64,000 bases of DNA, taken from JBBDYG01 sp040901765 (GTDB taxonomy: Bacteria; Planctomycetota; Planctomycetia; Pirellulales; Lacipirellulaceae). Positions 44,979 through 53,067 of this stretch are shown here, piece after piece; positions within the stretch are counted from its first letter, which is position 1; each line of letters begins with the position of its first letter. The position numbers and the translations under genes are program-made. Location of the stretch: positions 1-64,000 of the forward strand of contig JBBDYG010000105.1 in assembly GCA_040901765.1 (NCBI GenBank), in the 5' to 3' direction. The notes under the pieces are model-generated. The model saw only the letters and a program-made list of their open reading frames with translations, had not been told where the DNA came from and ran no database searches.

Positions 44979-46460
44979 GTGAAGCACGTCATTTTCGGCT
45001 GCCTGGGGTTGTTGATCCTTTTCCCGGCAGGCGTTCGCGCCGCGAACCAAACTCCCGATTTGTCAGCAATTGATCTCACCGGCAACGTGCCGTATCGCAT
45101 CCAACTGCGCCAGTTCGACTTCGGTCCGGAAGAGATGCCCACCTTGCAGTCGTATGCCGCTGGCGTACACGACGGGAAATGGGTGCTGATCTCGGGCCGG
45201 ACAAATGGTCTGCATGGATTTACGAACAACTCCAGCACCAATTTTCCCGCCGCCGCCCAGAACCGAGAGGTGTGGGTGATCGACCCCGTTAGCCGACAAA
45301 GCTGGAGCCGGCCGCTCGATGATCCGACATCCGGCCTGTCGGAAGCGACGATTCTCTCACTCACGCCAACCAATACCCAGTTCTATCAGCGCGCGGATCG
45401 GCTCTACATGACGGGCGGCTACGGCGTCGCTCCGGCAGGCGGATTCAACACGTTCGATACCCTGACGGCGATCGATTTGCCCGACATGATCGACTGGGTC
45501 GTCAGCGGCGCCGGCTCGGCGAGCGCTGCCATGCGTCAAATCGCCGATCCGGCCTTCAAAGTGACGGGTGGCGCCATGTATGAGATCGATGGACGCACAC
45601 ACTTGGTGTTCGGGCAGGATTTCGTCGGCGGATACAACCCCTCGAAGAATGGCACTTACACGAACCAGGTCCGCAGTTTCAACATTGTCGACGACGGTGT
45701 TCTGCTGTCGGTCAACACGCCCAGCAGCACGACGCCCGACCCTGCCTATCGGCGGCGCGACCTCAACGTTTTCCCGGCAATCCGCTCCGGTCCCGGTGGT
45801 TTGGAGAATGAGTTGGTGGTTCTCTCGGGCGTGTTCACCGAAACCAACGGCGCTTGGACCGTTCCCGTCGAAGTAGATGCCACGGGCCAGACGACCATGG
45901 CCGATCCCAATTTGCCGAGCACCTTCAAGCAAGGCATGAACAACTATCACTCGGCCAAGCTCGGACTTTATTCCGAAGGCAGCGGCGCGATGCACGAAGT
46001 GCTGTTCGGCGGGATCAGCTTGCAGTACATCGACCCGGTCACTGGTCTGATTGCCACGGACGACAACTTCCCGTTCATCAACGAGATCACCTCGGTTGCG
46101 ATCGACGCGGCTGGCAACTACACGCAGCACCTGCTTGGCGAATTTCCCGAACTTTTGGACAACGAAGGAAAGCGGCTTCGCTTCGGCGCCAACGCGGAGT
46201 TTTTCCACGCCGAGGGCGTGCCGATCTACGATAATGGCGTGATCAAGTTCGACGAGTTGACTGGCCAAACCGTGCTGGGCTACATCTTCGGCGGCATCGC
46301 CGCTAATGCTCCGCATGTCCGCGGCGTGCCGGGCGCCGCTTCGGCCGCATCGGATTTGATCTTCGAAGTGGTCCTGGTGCCCGTGCCCGAGCCGGGCGCT
46401 TGGGTGCTGATCATCTCCGCCGGCATTGCCATGCTCTACGCGGCGCGTCGTCGCGGCTGA
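44979..46460 (+). CDS. Kelch-like PEP-CTERM protein
   Basis: This is about 493 residues from the GTG at 44979. It has a signal peptide (VIFGCLGLLILFPAGVRA), repeated kelch-like segments (GKWVLISGRTNGLHGF, RLYMTGGYGVAP, THLVFGQDFVGGYN) and a terminal VPEPGAW, hydrophobic helix and ARRRG, the standard PEP-CTERM ending. The frame is open further upstream into the preceding gene, but only this start gives a signal peptide. It is likely co-transcribed with the gene at 44000. Confidence 0.78.
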   Translation: MKHVIFGCLGLLILFPAGVRAANQTPDLSAIDLTGNVPYRIQLRQFDFGPEEMPTLQSYAAGVHDGKWVLISGRTNGLHGFTNNSSTNFPAAAQNREVWVIDPVSRQSWSRPLDDPTSGLSEATILSLTPTNTQFYQRADRLYMTGGYGVAPAGGFNTFDTLTAIDLPDMIDWVVSGAGSASAAMRQIADPAFKVTGGAMYEIDGRTHLVFGQDFVGGYNPSKNGTYTNQVRSFNIVDDGVLLSVNTPSSTTPDPAYRRRDLNVFPAIRSGPGGLENELVVLSGVFTETNGAWTVPVEVDATGQTTMADPNLPSTFKQGMNNYHSAKLGLYSEGSGAMHEVLFGGISLQYIDPVTGLIATDDNFPFINEITSVAIDAAGNYTQHLLGEFPELLDNEGKRLRFGANAEFFHAEGVPIYDNGVIKFDELTGQTVLGYIFGGIAANAPHVRGVPGAASAASDLIFEVVLVPVPEPGAWVLIISAGIAMLYAARRRG

Positions 46461-46622
46461 CCGTTGCCCCTCATGCAATCGGGGATTCTAAGTGCTATGA
46501 TGGCAGCCACGGTTCGAGCTTAGAAACCTGTTTTTGAGTTGTTGGGCTTGGACTGCTCTCGAAAGTCACACTTAGGAGCGCGGGAAGATTAACTTCGGTA
46601 TTTGGCCAACGGCCATTTTCAC

Positions 46623-46787
46623 CGTAGCCTGGGGCAACGCCCCAGGCAGGCGACACACACCGCCTCGCTTTGGCCAAAGGCCATAATCAATTCTTGTAAC
46701 GCAACACACCGTGCGGAAGGGTGAATATGGCCTTCGGCCAATCATTTGTTTCGCCTTCCACTGCCTGGGGCGTTGCCCCAGGCTACG
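46623..46787. repeat. Inverted repeat with 27-bp perfect arms
   Basis: Arms 46623-46649 and 46761-46787 are perfect inverted copies over 27 bases, and each contains the palindrome GCCTGGGGC..GCCCCAGGC. TTTGGCCAAAGGCCATA-like units lie just inside and outside. The rest of the 46461-46900 gap holds no gene. The ferritin-like gene starts 113 bases after the right arm. Confidence 0.8.
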
Positions 46788-46900
46788 ATGATTCAGGGCC
46801 TTCGGCCAAACGCTCAATTGGTTTGTTCCCCCACGACTCGAATCCCTCGCGAAATGAACCACCAAAGTTATTCTTCCCTTATTTCTTAGGAGTCATCTTC

Positions 46901-47362
46901 ATGTCAAAAGCCAGTGTCTCCCGTGAAGATTTAGTCACCGGACTGAACGAAGATTTGGCCCGCGAATATCAGGCCATCATCTCCTATGTCAATTACAGCC
47001 AGGTGCTCAAAGGCGCGCAGTACATGACGATCGCGCGGGAGCTAGAAGCCCATGCCGCCGAAGAGCTTTCGCACGCATTGCAGGTCGCCAAACAGATCGA
47101 CTATCTGGGGGCGATGCCGACGGTCGTGCCGAAGCCCGTCAAGACCTCGGAAAAAGCGGAGGAGATGCTACGCTTCGATCTGGACAATGAATTATTGACG
47201 ATCGCCAACTACCGAGTGCGGATTCGCCAGGCCGAGTCGCTGAGCGAGTTTGCGATGTGCGAAGTGCTGCGCGAGATCGTCGCCCAAGAACAGGACCACG
47301 CCATCGAGTTGGCGACCGCGCTGGGAATCGACGTCCCGCCCGTGCCAGAGTTAAAGGCGTAG
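46901..47362 (+). CDS. Ferritin-like protein (bacterioferritin/Dps-like fold)
   Basis: This 153-residue four-helix protein has helix-1 REYQAIISYVNYS, helix-2 AHAAEELSHALQVA, helix-3 NELLTIANYRVRIRQAE and helix-4 REIVAQEQDHAIELA. The Glu and ExxH residues typical of di-iron ferritin-like sites are present. It probably stores iron or detoxifies it. TTAGGAG precedes the ATG at 46901 and decides the start. Confidence 0.85.
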   Translation: MSKASVSREDLVTGLNEDLAREYQAIISYVNYSQVLKGAQYMTIARELEAHAAEELSHALQVAKQIDYLGAMPTVVPKPVKTSEKAEEMLRFDLDNELLTIANYRVRIRQAESLSEFAMCEVLREIVAQEQDHAIELATALGIDVPPVPELKA

Positions 47363-47544
47363 GCATTTCCTCTTGGCGAGCAAAAGGTAACCACAGGGGC
47401 ACTGCGCGGCCTACGGCCGCAATCAAAGAAAGTAACAGAAGGAAACGGAGGAAGCAGAGAGAAGAATGAAGAATATAGCCACACTTTTCTCCGTTCACTC
47501 TGTTTCCTCCTGTTCATATTTTCTTGTTCAAAAACAAGATTTTA

Positions 47545-47665
47545 CGTAACAGTTCAGCCGTCTGAAGTGACACGCACAATGTAGCGGAATTCGTGAGAAT
47601 TTCGCGGACTAAACGACGGAATTCTCACGAATTCCGCTACGACTTCTATCCGCTGAACTGTTACG
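47545..47665. repeat. 121-base element with outer and inner inverted repeats
   Basis: Outer arms CGTAACAGTTCAGC (47545-47558) and GCTGAACTGTTACG (47652-47665) match perfectly. Inside them a 21-bp perfect inverted repeat (47581-47601 / 47620-47640) contains GAATTCGTGAGAAT. The shape resembles a small non-autonomous mobile element. The rest of the 47363-47844 gap shows a weak CTTGTT/AACAAG hairpin with T-rich flank (47523-47543), a possible terminator for the ferritin-like gene, and no gene. Confidence 0.7.
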
Positions 47666-47844
47666 ATTTTACGGATTTGTAATACGGAGAAGAATTGGAG
47701 TTGGATGGCACATTGAAACAAGTTATAGATTTGGATTCTCTTCGCGATTTCAACGCTACAGCAATTCCTCAGTGATCTCCGTGCCGCCGTGGTGAATAGT
47801 ACGGGGCCAAGGATGATTGAGTCGTTCGTCAGACCTCGATCAAT

Positions 47845-48063
47845 TCACCCGATCGGATTGAGCGGCGGACAGTACCGGGGCGCGGGCACTTTCTTCCCAG
47901 CTTCCTCGGCCGCGGCCAACCAAGCCTCCTTGGCAATCAGCACTTCCTTTAGCGCCTTTTCGGGTGTTTCACCGAACGCGCTGCAAGCGAACAGGTCCGG
48001 AATATCGGCGATGTACCCGCCGTCCGAGTCGCTGGGCACGAGGTTGATGTGATAGTCGGTCAT
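47845..48063 (-). CDS. hicB: HicB-like antitoxin
   Basis: This 72-residue protein shows the HicB pattern: a partial RNase H-like fold (DYHINLVPSDSDGGYIADIPDLFACSAFGETPEKAL) with the typical GGYIADIPDL and G-ET-EAL segments, and a short helical end. It overlaps the end of the HicA-like gene by four bases. HicB neutralises HicA and represses the operon in studied systems. Confidence 0.85.
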   Translation of the reverse strand: MTDYHINLVPSDSDGGYIADIPDLFACSAFGETPEKALKEVLIAKEAWLAAAEEAGKKVPAPRYCPPLNPIG

Positions 48064-48314
48064 GCGTCGTCCACGATTTCGAGTTCGTACTCCTGCACGA
48101 AACGCAGGAACTGCTCCCCTTGAAAAGGCTTCACGGTGTGGCGGACCGATTGCAGGCTAAGCAGCCGGTCGGCTTGCGGGTGCATGAAGATGTGATGACC
48201 TTTACTCACGCGATCGAGTTCTAGGCCGAACGCCTCGGCCAGCGCGATCATATCGACAAACCGCACGCTGGCCGAACCGGCGATGATCTGCTCGAGCGTC
48301 TTGATCGGCCGCAT
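48060..48314 (-). CDS. hicA: HicA-like toxin
   Basis: This protein of about 84 residues starts at the ATG at 48314. It has the double-stranded-RNA-binding-like HicA pattern, ending its core in GLELDRVSKGHHIFMHP, with the conserved His of the GxHHxF motif intact. HicA cleaves mRNA. The start overlaps the stop of the upstream dehydrogenase gene by one base, an unusual coupling to a metabolic gene. Confidence 0.78.
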   Translation of the reverse strand: MRPIKTLEQIIAGSASVRFVDMIALAEAFGLELDRVSKGHHIFMHPQADRLLSLQSVRHTVKPFQGEQFLRFVQEYELEIVDDA

Positions 48315-49231
48315 CAGGCACGCTCCTTCGTCGGGGTCCACGGGGTCCCCGAGAGACTAGCGAGCGCCAGTATCAGCGCGTGGGTGCCCTTGCGGGCATT
48401 GCCCTGAGCGGCGACCGCCAGGTAAAGCTGTTCCGCGAGCGCGAGGCCCGGCAGGGCGAGCTTCATACGGCGGGCCTCGTCGAGGGCGATCCGCATATCT
48501 TTCAGGAAATGCTCGACAAAGAAACCGGGGTCGAAATTGTCGGCGATGATTCGCGGCCCGAGATTCGACAGCGACCAGCTTCCCGCCGCGCCCGAAGCGA
48601 CCGATTCGAGCACCTTGTTGAGGTCCAGCCCGGCGCGGTGGCCATACAGCAGGGCTTCGCAAACGCCGATCATGCCGCTGGCGATCAGAGTTTGATTGAC
48701 CATCTTCGTGTGCTGTCCCGCTCCAGGACCGCCTTGGTGAACCCACTTCGAACCGAGCTTCGACCAAATTGGTTCGAGCGACTGCACGGTCTGTTCGTCG
48801 CCGCCAATCATGATCGAGAGCGTGGCGTTCCGCGCGCCGACGTCGCCGCCGGAAACCGGTGCATCGAGGCTGGTGATGCCTTTGCGCGCCGCGGCTTCGG
48901 CAATTTCAATCGCCAGCTTCGGTTCGCTGGTGGTCATATCGACAACGATACAACCCTTACGGCAACCGGCGAGCGCACCCTTGTCTCCAAGGATCACCGA
49001 ACGCACGTCACTGGGATATCCGACGATCGAGAAGATCACATCCGACTCGGCCGCAACTTCGCGTGGTGATTCGGCCCACTTCGCGCCGCGCGCCAAGAGC
49101 GGCTCCGCCTTGTCGCGGCTGCGGTTGTGAACCGTGGCGCGATATCCGGCACCAATCAGATGGCCGCACATGCTCGAGCCCATCACGCCCGTGCCGATCC
49201 AGCCGATACGCGTTTGTTCCGGTGAAATCAT
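48314..49231 (-). CDS. Beta-hydroxyacid dehydrogenase family protein
   Basis: This is about 305 residues from the ATG at 49231. The NAD(P)-binding GWIGTGVMGSSM, the substrate loop DAPVSGGDVGARNATLS and the catalytic Lys in GQHTKMVNQ are all present. These define the 3-hydroxyisobutyrate / tartronate semialdehyde reductase family. The frame extends upstream into a dispersed repeat (the 49245-49410 element), which would add a non-family N-terminus. The ATG at 49231 is the family start. HicA and HicB follow in the same operon. Confidence 0.9.
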   Translation of the reverse strand: MISPEQTRIGWIGTGVMGSSMCGHLIGAGYRATVHNRSRDKAEPLLARGAKWAESPREVAAESDVIFSIVGYPSDVRSVILGDKGALAGCRKGCIVVDMTTSEPKLAIEIAEAAARKGITSLDAPVSGGDVGARNATLSIMIGGDEQTVQSLEPIWSKLGSKWVHQGGPGAGQHTKMVNQTLIASGMIGVCEALLYGHRAGLDLNKVLESVASGAAGSWSLSNLGPRIIADNFDPGFFVEHFLKDMRIALDEARRMKLALPGLALAEQLYLAVAAQGNARKGTHALILALASLSGTPWTPTKERA

Positions 49232-49244
49232 GGGAGTGGCCACA

Positions 49245-49410
49245 AAGAGTCCCAAAAGGCACAAGGAGTTTGTCCGCAGATTACGCAGATGTCCACAGAT
49301 GGAACATAATGGATTCGATAGTCTAACTAAATTTCTCTTCATCTGCGACCATCTGCGTTAATCTGCGGACTCCTTCGTCTTTTGTGAATTTTCGTGCCTT
49401 TTTGCGGCCA
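49245..49410. repeat. CAGATG/CATCTGCG dispersed inverted repeat
   Basis: Left units GTCCGCAGATTACGCAGATG / CCACAGATGG (49272-49301) face CATCTGCGACCATCTGCG and AATCTGCGGAC (49340-49370), with flanking CACAAAG / TTTTGTG units. It is the same family as 17268-17400. It encodes the last codons of the gene ending at 49339 and sits just before the dehydrogenase start. Confidence 0.75.
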
Positions 49411-49872
49411 TTCTTCTATCAAGGCTGTCAGCACGGCCGTAACGAACTCGCCGATTTGTGGTTCCTGCGACGCCCGTGGCCCTGCGATGTTCAGCTTCCG
49501 CACATCGTATTCCCGCAAAAAGCTCCACAGCGTCCGCGCGATGGCCTCCGGAGGATCGCCCTGCACCAAGTGGAGCACAGGTTTGCCCAATCGCCGGGCA
49601 ATCGCGAGCGTCAGCGCCGTTCCGCCGGCGACATTGCGACGAGCGCTAAACACCACCGTCGCGTCGCTGTCGCGAACGTTCCACTCGGTGCGCTGGGCAT
49701 AGTTTGTCGACGGAGTTTCTTGCAAGTTGTAGCGCCCATCAATCGGGCCATCTTCCGCCATGCGGCCACACGGACACCACCCGCCGTGCGGCAGGCCGAG
49801 TGCGATGGCGACGTCGAGCGCGGCTCGGTCCGCGCCGGTTTGACCGCCGGAGATGATCTCAAATGCATCCAT
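49339..49872 (-). CDS. Putative molybdenum carrier / nucleotide-binding Rossmann protein
   Basis: This is 177 residues from the ATG at 49872. It starts EIISGGQTGADRAALDVAIALGLPHGGWCP, followed by GRYNLQETPSTNYAQRTEWNVRDSDATVVF, a text I associate with the putative molybdenum carrier family (PF12694). Its true ligand is not certain. The conserved part ends near residue 152 (LIEEW). The remaining residues (PQKGTKIHKRRRSPQINADGRR-like) are encoded by the repeat at 49245-49410, so the tail is probably a late addition. Confidence 0.8.
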   Translation of the reverse strand: MDAFEIISGGQTGADRAALDVAIALGLPHGGWCPCGRMAEDGPIDGRYNLQETPSTNYAQRTEWNVRDSDATVVFSARRNVAGGTALTLAIARRLGKPVLHLVQGDPPEAIARTLWSFLREYDVRKLNIAGPRASQEPQIGEFVTAVLTALIEEWPQKGTKIHKRRRSPQINADGRR

Positions 49873-49961
49873 GCGAATAGTGTAAACAGGCGTACATATA
49901 CTGTCCATAGTCGTCATCTGCCTCCGGCAGATGACTGGCCACTCGCGGAGCGAGTGGACTA

Positions 49962-50834
49962 CTATGGCTTGAGCCCCTCTGGAACCCCCTCGGGGAATTC
50001 CTCGGCAATTACCCCTTCGATGTATTCGACCCGGTTGGCGGGCTTGGGGTGAGTGCTGAAGAATTCGGGCTGACCGCCCCCGCCGCCAGCGCGGTCGAGC
50101 ACTTCCATCACGCCGATCATCGCCCGAGGGTCGTAACCTGCCATCGCCGTAAGCTTGACCCCCCACTTGTCGGACGCCAGCTCATCTTCGCGGCCATGAC
50201 TCATGCTGACCATTTGGGCGACGGCCTGCGACATTCGCGCGCTCTCGACATCGCCGCCGGCAACGCCGCCCGCCATCGCCAGGCCGCTGAATAACTTGTC
50301 CTTCGCCATCCGCTTGTTGCCGTGCCGCTCGATGACGTGCCCGACTTCGTGCCCCAATACGCCGGCAAGCTGGCCTTCGGTTTCAAGTTGGCTGTAAAGC
50401 GCCTCAGTAATAAAAATCTGCCCGCCGGGCAGTGCGAACGCATTCACCAATTGCGGGTCGGCCAGCAGGTGGAAGTCGAACTTGTAGGGAATCTGCCGGC
50501 CATCGCTGGCAATTGCTTCGGCCAGCGCCCGGACCAGCTCGTTGCCGATCTGCTTGACGTGCCGCTGCGCGTTGGCGTCGTTTGTGGGGCCGCCGTGCTG
50601 GTCCATCACCTGCGGCAGCGCCTGCAGGCCCAGCGCCATCTCATCGGCTTCTTCGGTAAGCGCGACCCGCTCGCTCTCGCCGGTAATTTGGTTCACGTCG
50701 CCCGGCATTCCGTAATAGGAGACGACCGCAATCAGCGCGATCACCGCGGCCATGATGAGCCGCATCTTGAAACCGCTCGAACGGCCCGACCCGTCGGCAG
50801 ACCGCCGGCGCATCGGAAACGGAAACCGCGACAT
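49962..50834 (-). CDS. M48-family metalloprotease
   Basis: This 290-residue protein has one N-terminal membrane helix (LIMAAVIALIAVVSYYG), the zinc motif HEVGH (162-166) and a downstream EDELASDKWG supplying the third zinc ligand. It resembles BepA/LoiP-type periplasmic M48 enzymes that act in outer-membrane quality control. No TPR domain follows, so it is closer to the short LoiP form. GSGRSSGF precedes the membrane helix on the cytoplasmic side. Confidence 0.9.
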   Translation of the reverse strand: MSRFPFPMRRRSADGSGRSSGFKMRLIMAAVIALIAVVSYYGMPGDVNQITGESERVALTEEADEMALGLQALPQVMDQHGGPTNDANAQRHVKQIGNELVRALAEAIASDGRQIPYKFDFHLLADPQLVNAFALPGGQIFITEALYSQLETEGQLAGVLGHEVGHVIERHGNKRMAKDKLFSGLAMAGGVAGGDVESARMSQAVAQMVSMSHGREDELASDKWGVKLTAMAGYDPRAMIGVMEVLDRAGGGGGQPEFFSTHPKPANRVEYIEGVIAEEFPEGVPEGLKP

Positions 50835-50915
50835 GGGCGTAACCCTTTAATAGCAGGGGTGTGAAACGCCCGGAATTATAGCAAATGTCGCGCCATGCGT
50901 TAGCCGCGACACGTA

Positions 50916-51026
50916 GGTGCCTGGGGTCGTAGCGGAGCGAAGCCCCCAGCGAACCCTGTGTTGATCGAGCCGCCTGGTACTCGCTGCTGCTGGGGGCTAC
51001 GGCTAGCGCCTCCGACCCCAGGCACC
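50916..51026. repeat. GGTGCCTGGGGTCG palindromic repeat
   Basis: Arms 50916-50929 and 51013-51026 are complementary over 14 bp, with inner CCCCCAGC / GCTGGGGG units. It is the same family as the copies at 15971 and 38174. It ends 20 bases before the stop codon of the DUF1559 gene. Confidence 0.8.
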
Positions 51027-51046
51027 CCAGTGTCGGGAGCAGCGCC

Positions 51047-52675
51047 TCAATACGACTCGTCGATGACTTCCCCGTCGGCGCGGGCGAGCAGTTTTCGAAG
51101 CGTCTCGGGCGAAACCGCGAACGAGATGTATCTCGCGCTACCGTCGCAAAAGGCGCTGACGAATCCGTCCCGCCCTTCCTGCTTTAGTCCGTCCAGCGGA
51201 TTCGCAAGGTCCACTTCCCAGTCGGTCGGCTTGGTCCACGGCACGGCCCGGTCCGGTGCGGCTTCGACGACCATAATCGTTTGCGACGTGCCGTCGGTGA
51301 TATCTCGGAATGTCAGCCCCTGCCGAAAGAACAGCTTTCGGCCGCTAATCTCACGTTCTGTAACTGCTGCTACGTTCGCAGTTGGAAACACTGTCTCGTT
51401 ATGCACCGGCAACTGATACGTCGTCTTGCCGTCGTGATTGGGTCGCTCGGGGTCGGCATACAAATCCGGCATTCTTTCAATTAGCTTTAGGTTGTGCTCG
51501 CTGTCCCAAGGTTCATCCAAATGAAACTCGTTGAATAATTCTGTCTCGTCAATGAATGGCAGCATGGCTACCCGCCAACTTAGAAGTGGCTTTCCATCCT
51601 TGTCGCAGATGGCGGCTGACGCAGAAAAGTGTTTCTGTGTATCGTGGAAATTCTGAAACGCGATGGCTAGTTGCTTGAACTGGTTCATTCGCTGATTTCG
51701 CTGGGCGTCCTGTCGCGCTTCCCCCACTGCCGCGGCTACGAGCTTGGCGATCGCGCCGGCCATTTCCGCGTCATGGTGCGCGACTGTGAGTTTCACCGCG
51801 GCGCCGTCTTGCTTGGGCGTTATCGTCTGGAGCATCGCCGGCCAATCGGCGTCTTCGAGTGGCGGTACACCTTGGATCATCGGGCCGAACTGCTGCACGA
51901 TTTGCTGGCCGGTCTTAGCGAGCGTTTCGGCCGCTTCGTCGTCGGTTGTGTGGATCGCGACCTCAGCATCCCAACGTGGCGGCAGCGTGGCGGCAAAAGT
52001 AATCTGCTTCACTCGCTCGGCGAGCAGCGGCCCAGTGACGGCGTCGAACGGGGGGGGCAGCGGCGGCCACATCTCCCGGAGCACACGGCGGGCATCGGGT
52101 CCAGGGGCGACGACGGCCGCGACGGCTGCATTGCGATTCACAAGTTCCGTAAGGGTATCGATCAGCTCCGGCCGCGGCTGCGGCTGTTGGGCTTCGTAGC
52201 GGGCGAGCGCGGCCTGACTGCCGATGAGGAGGGTGCTGTCATTTACCACGCGCACGTCGCCAGAGAAGGTTGCCTTCGGATTGGTCGGCAATACCTCACG
52301 CAGATTATTTGCGAACTCGGCGAGCTGAGCCGCATTTTCGCCCGCTCCGGCGGTTGCAATGAGCAGTGGGCCGGTCCCCGGAAAGTCGCCCAGTCCCCCG
52401 ATCAAAAAAACCCGCCGGTCGCCCCACGATTCGAGAATCGGCGTAAGTTTTTCCATCATCGCCCGATCTACGGGCGTGACCATCTTCGGCCCCACCAGCG
52501 CCTGCAGTTGGGCGACGAACGCCGGATCAATCTTCGCCGTCGCCACCACGAGGGTGTCGTTGTTGATGTAGCGGGCGAGCAGGCCGGTGGGGATTTCATC
52601 GGCCAGTGTCGGTCCTGAGCGTCCAAGTAAGAGGAGGAAGAGGACGAACCAAATTAACGAAGTGCCGCGATTCAT
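51047..52675 (-). CDS. DUF1559-type secreted protein without pilin leader
   Basis: This is about 542 residues from the ATG at 52675. The N-terminus is an ordinary signal peptide (LIWFVLFLLLLGRSGPTLA) and not a prepilin leader. The first 330 residues are unassigned, and the C-terminal part is DUF1559-like (RMNQFKQLAIAFQNFHDTQKHFSA, LLSWRVAMLPFIDE, a TSQTIMVVEAA motif, FCDGSARYISF). Planctomycetes encode many such proteins; function is not established. Confidence 0.85.
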   Translation of the reverse strand: MNRGTSLIWFVLFLLLLGRSGPTLADEIPTGLLARYINNDTLVVATAKIDPAFVAQLQALVGPKMVTPVDRAMMEKLTPILESWGDRRVFLIGGLGDFPGTGPLLIATAGAGENAAQLAEFANNLREVLPTNPKATFSGDVRVVNDSTLLIGSQAALARYEAQQPQPRPELIDTLTELVNRNAAVAAVVAPGPDARRVLREMWPPLPPPFDAVTGPLLAERVKQITFAATLPPRWDAEVAIHTTDDEAAETLAKTGQQIVQQFGPMIQGVPPLEDADWPAMLQTITPKQDGAAVKLTVAHHDAEMAGAIAKLVAAAVGEARQDAQRNQRMNQFKQLAIAFQNFHDTQKHFSASAAICDKDGKPLLSWRVAMLPFIDETELFNEFHLDEPWDSEHNLKLIERMPDLYADPERPNHDGKTTYQLPVHNETVFPTANVAAVTEREISGRKLFFRQGLTFRDITDGTSQTIMVVEAAPDRAVPWTKPTDWEVDLANPLDGLKQEGRDGFVSAFCDGSARYISFAVSPETLRKLLARADGEVIDESY

Positions 52676-52736
52676 TGGTAACTCCAGCGGATTGGTGCTT
52701 GTAGTATGCAATCTTCATCCCGGAGGGATGACAGCC

Positions 52737-52907
52737 ATTAGCCGGTGGTCGCGCAGCGCACCACCGGAAAGCAGATCGTTTTCACCTACGACCCCGGCAG
52801 GGGTCGCAGCATTTCGGTGCGGAGCAAGGCTGCTGGCACCCCTGCCGGGGTGCTCCTTCCTATTTCCTCGACCTTCCGGTGGTGGCGCTGACGCTTAGCC
52901 GGCTAAT
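52737..52907. repeat. Group of short hairpins downstream of a DUF1559 start
   Basis: Hairpins CCGGTGGT..ACCACCGG (52742-52767), CGACCCC..GGGGTCG (52789-52806) and GCACCCC..GGGGTGC (52836-52853) follow each other, flanked by ATTAGCCGG / CCGGCTAAT outer units. It is repeat-like and has no gene. Confidence 0.6.
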
Positions 52908-52927
52908 CGCTGCCAAGCCTCCGGCTT

Positions 52928-53067
52928 GTAGGTCAGGCTGTGCCTGACGAATCTTGCAAACGTACAACATCAACCGGGGCTTTGTCAGTTCGTAGGTCAG
53001 GCTGTGCCTGACGAATCTTGAAGGCGGACAACATCAACCGAGTAATGTCAGGCATAGCCTGACCTAC
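52928..53067. repeat. Three GTCAGGC..GCCTGAC palindromes (family A)
   Basis: Copies lie at 52928-52948, 52992-53012 and 53047-53067. The first two share the flank GAATCTTG. The last copy supplies the TAG stop (53064-53066 on the minus strand) of the adjacent gene. Confidence 0.8.
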
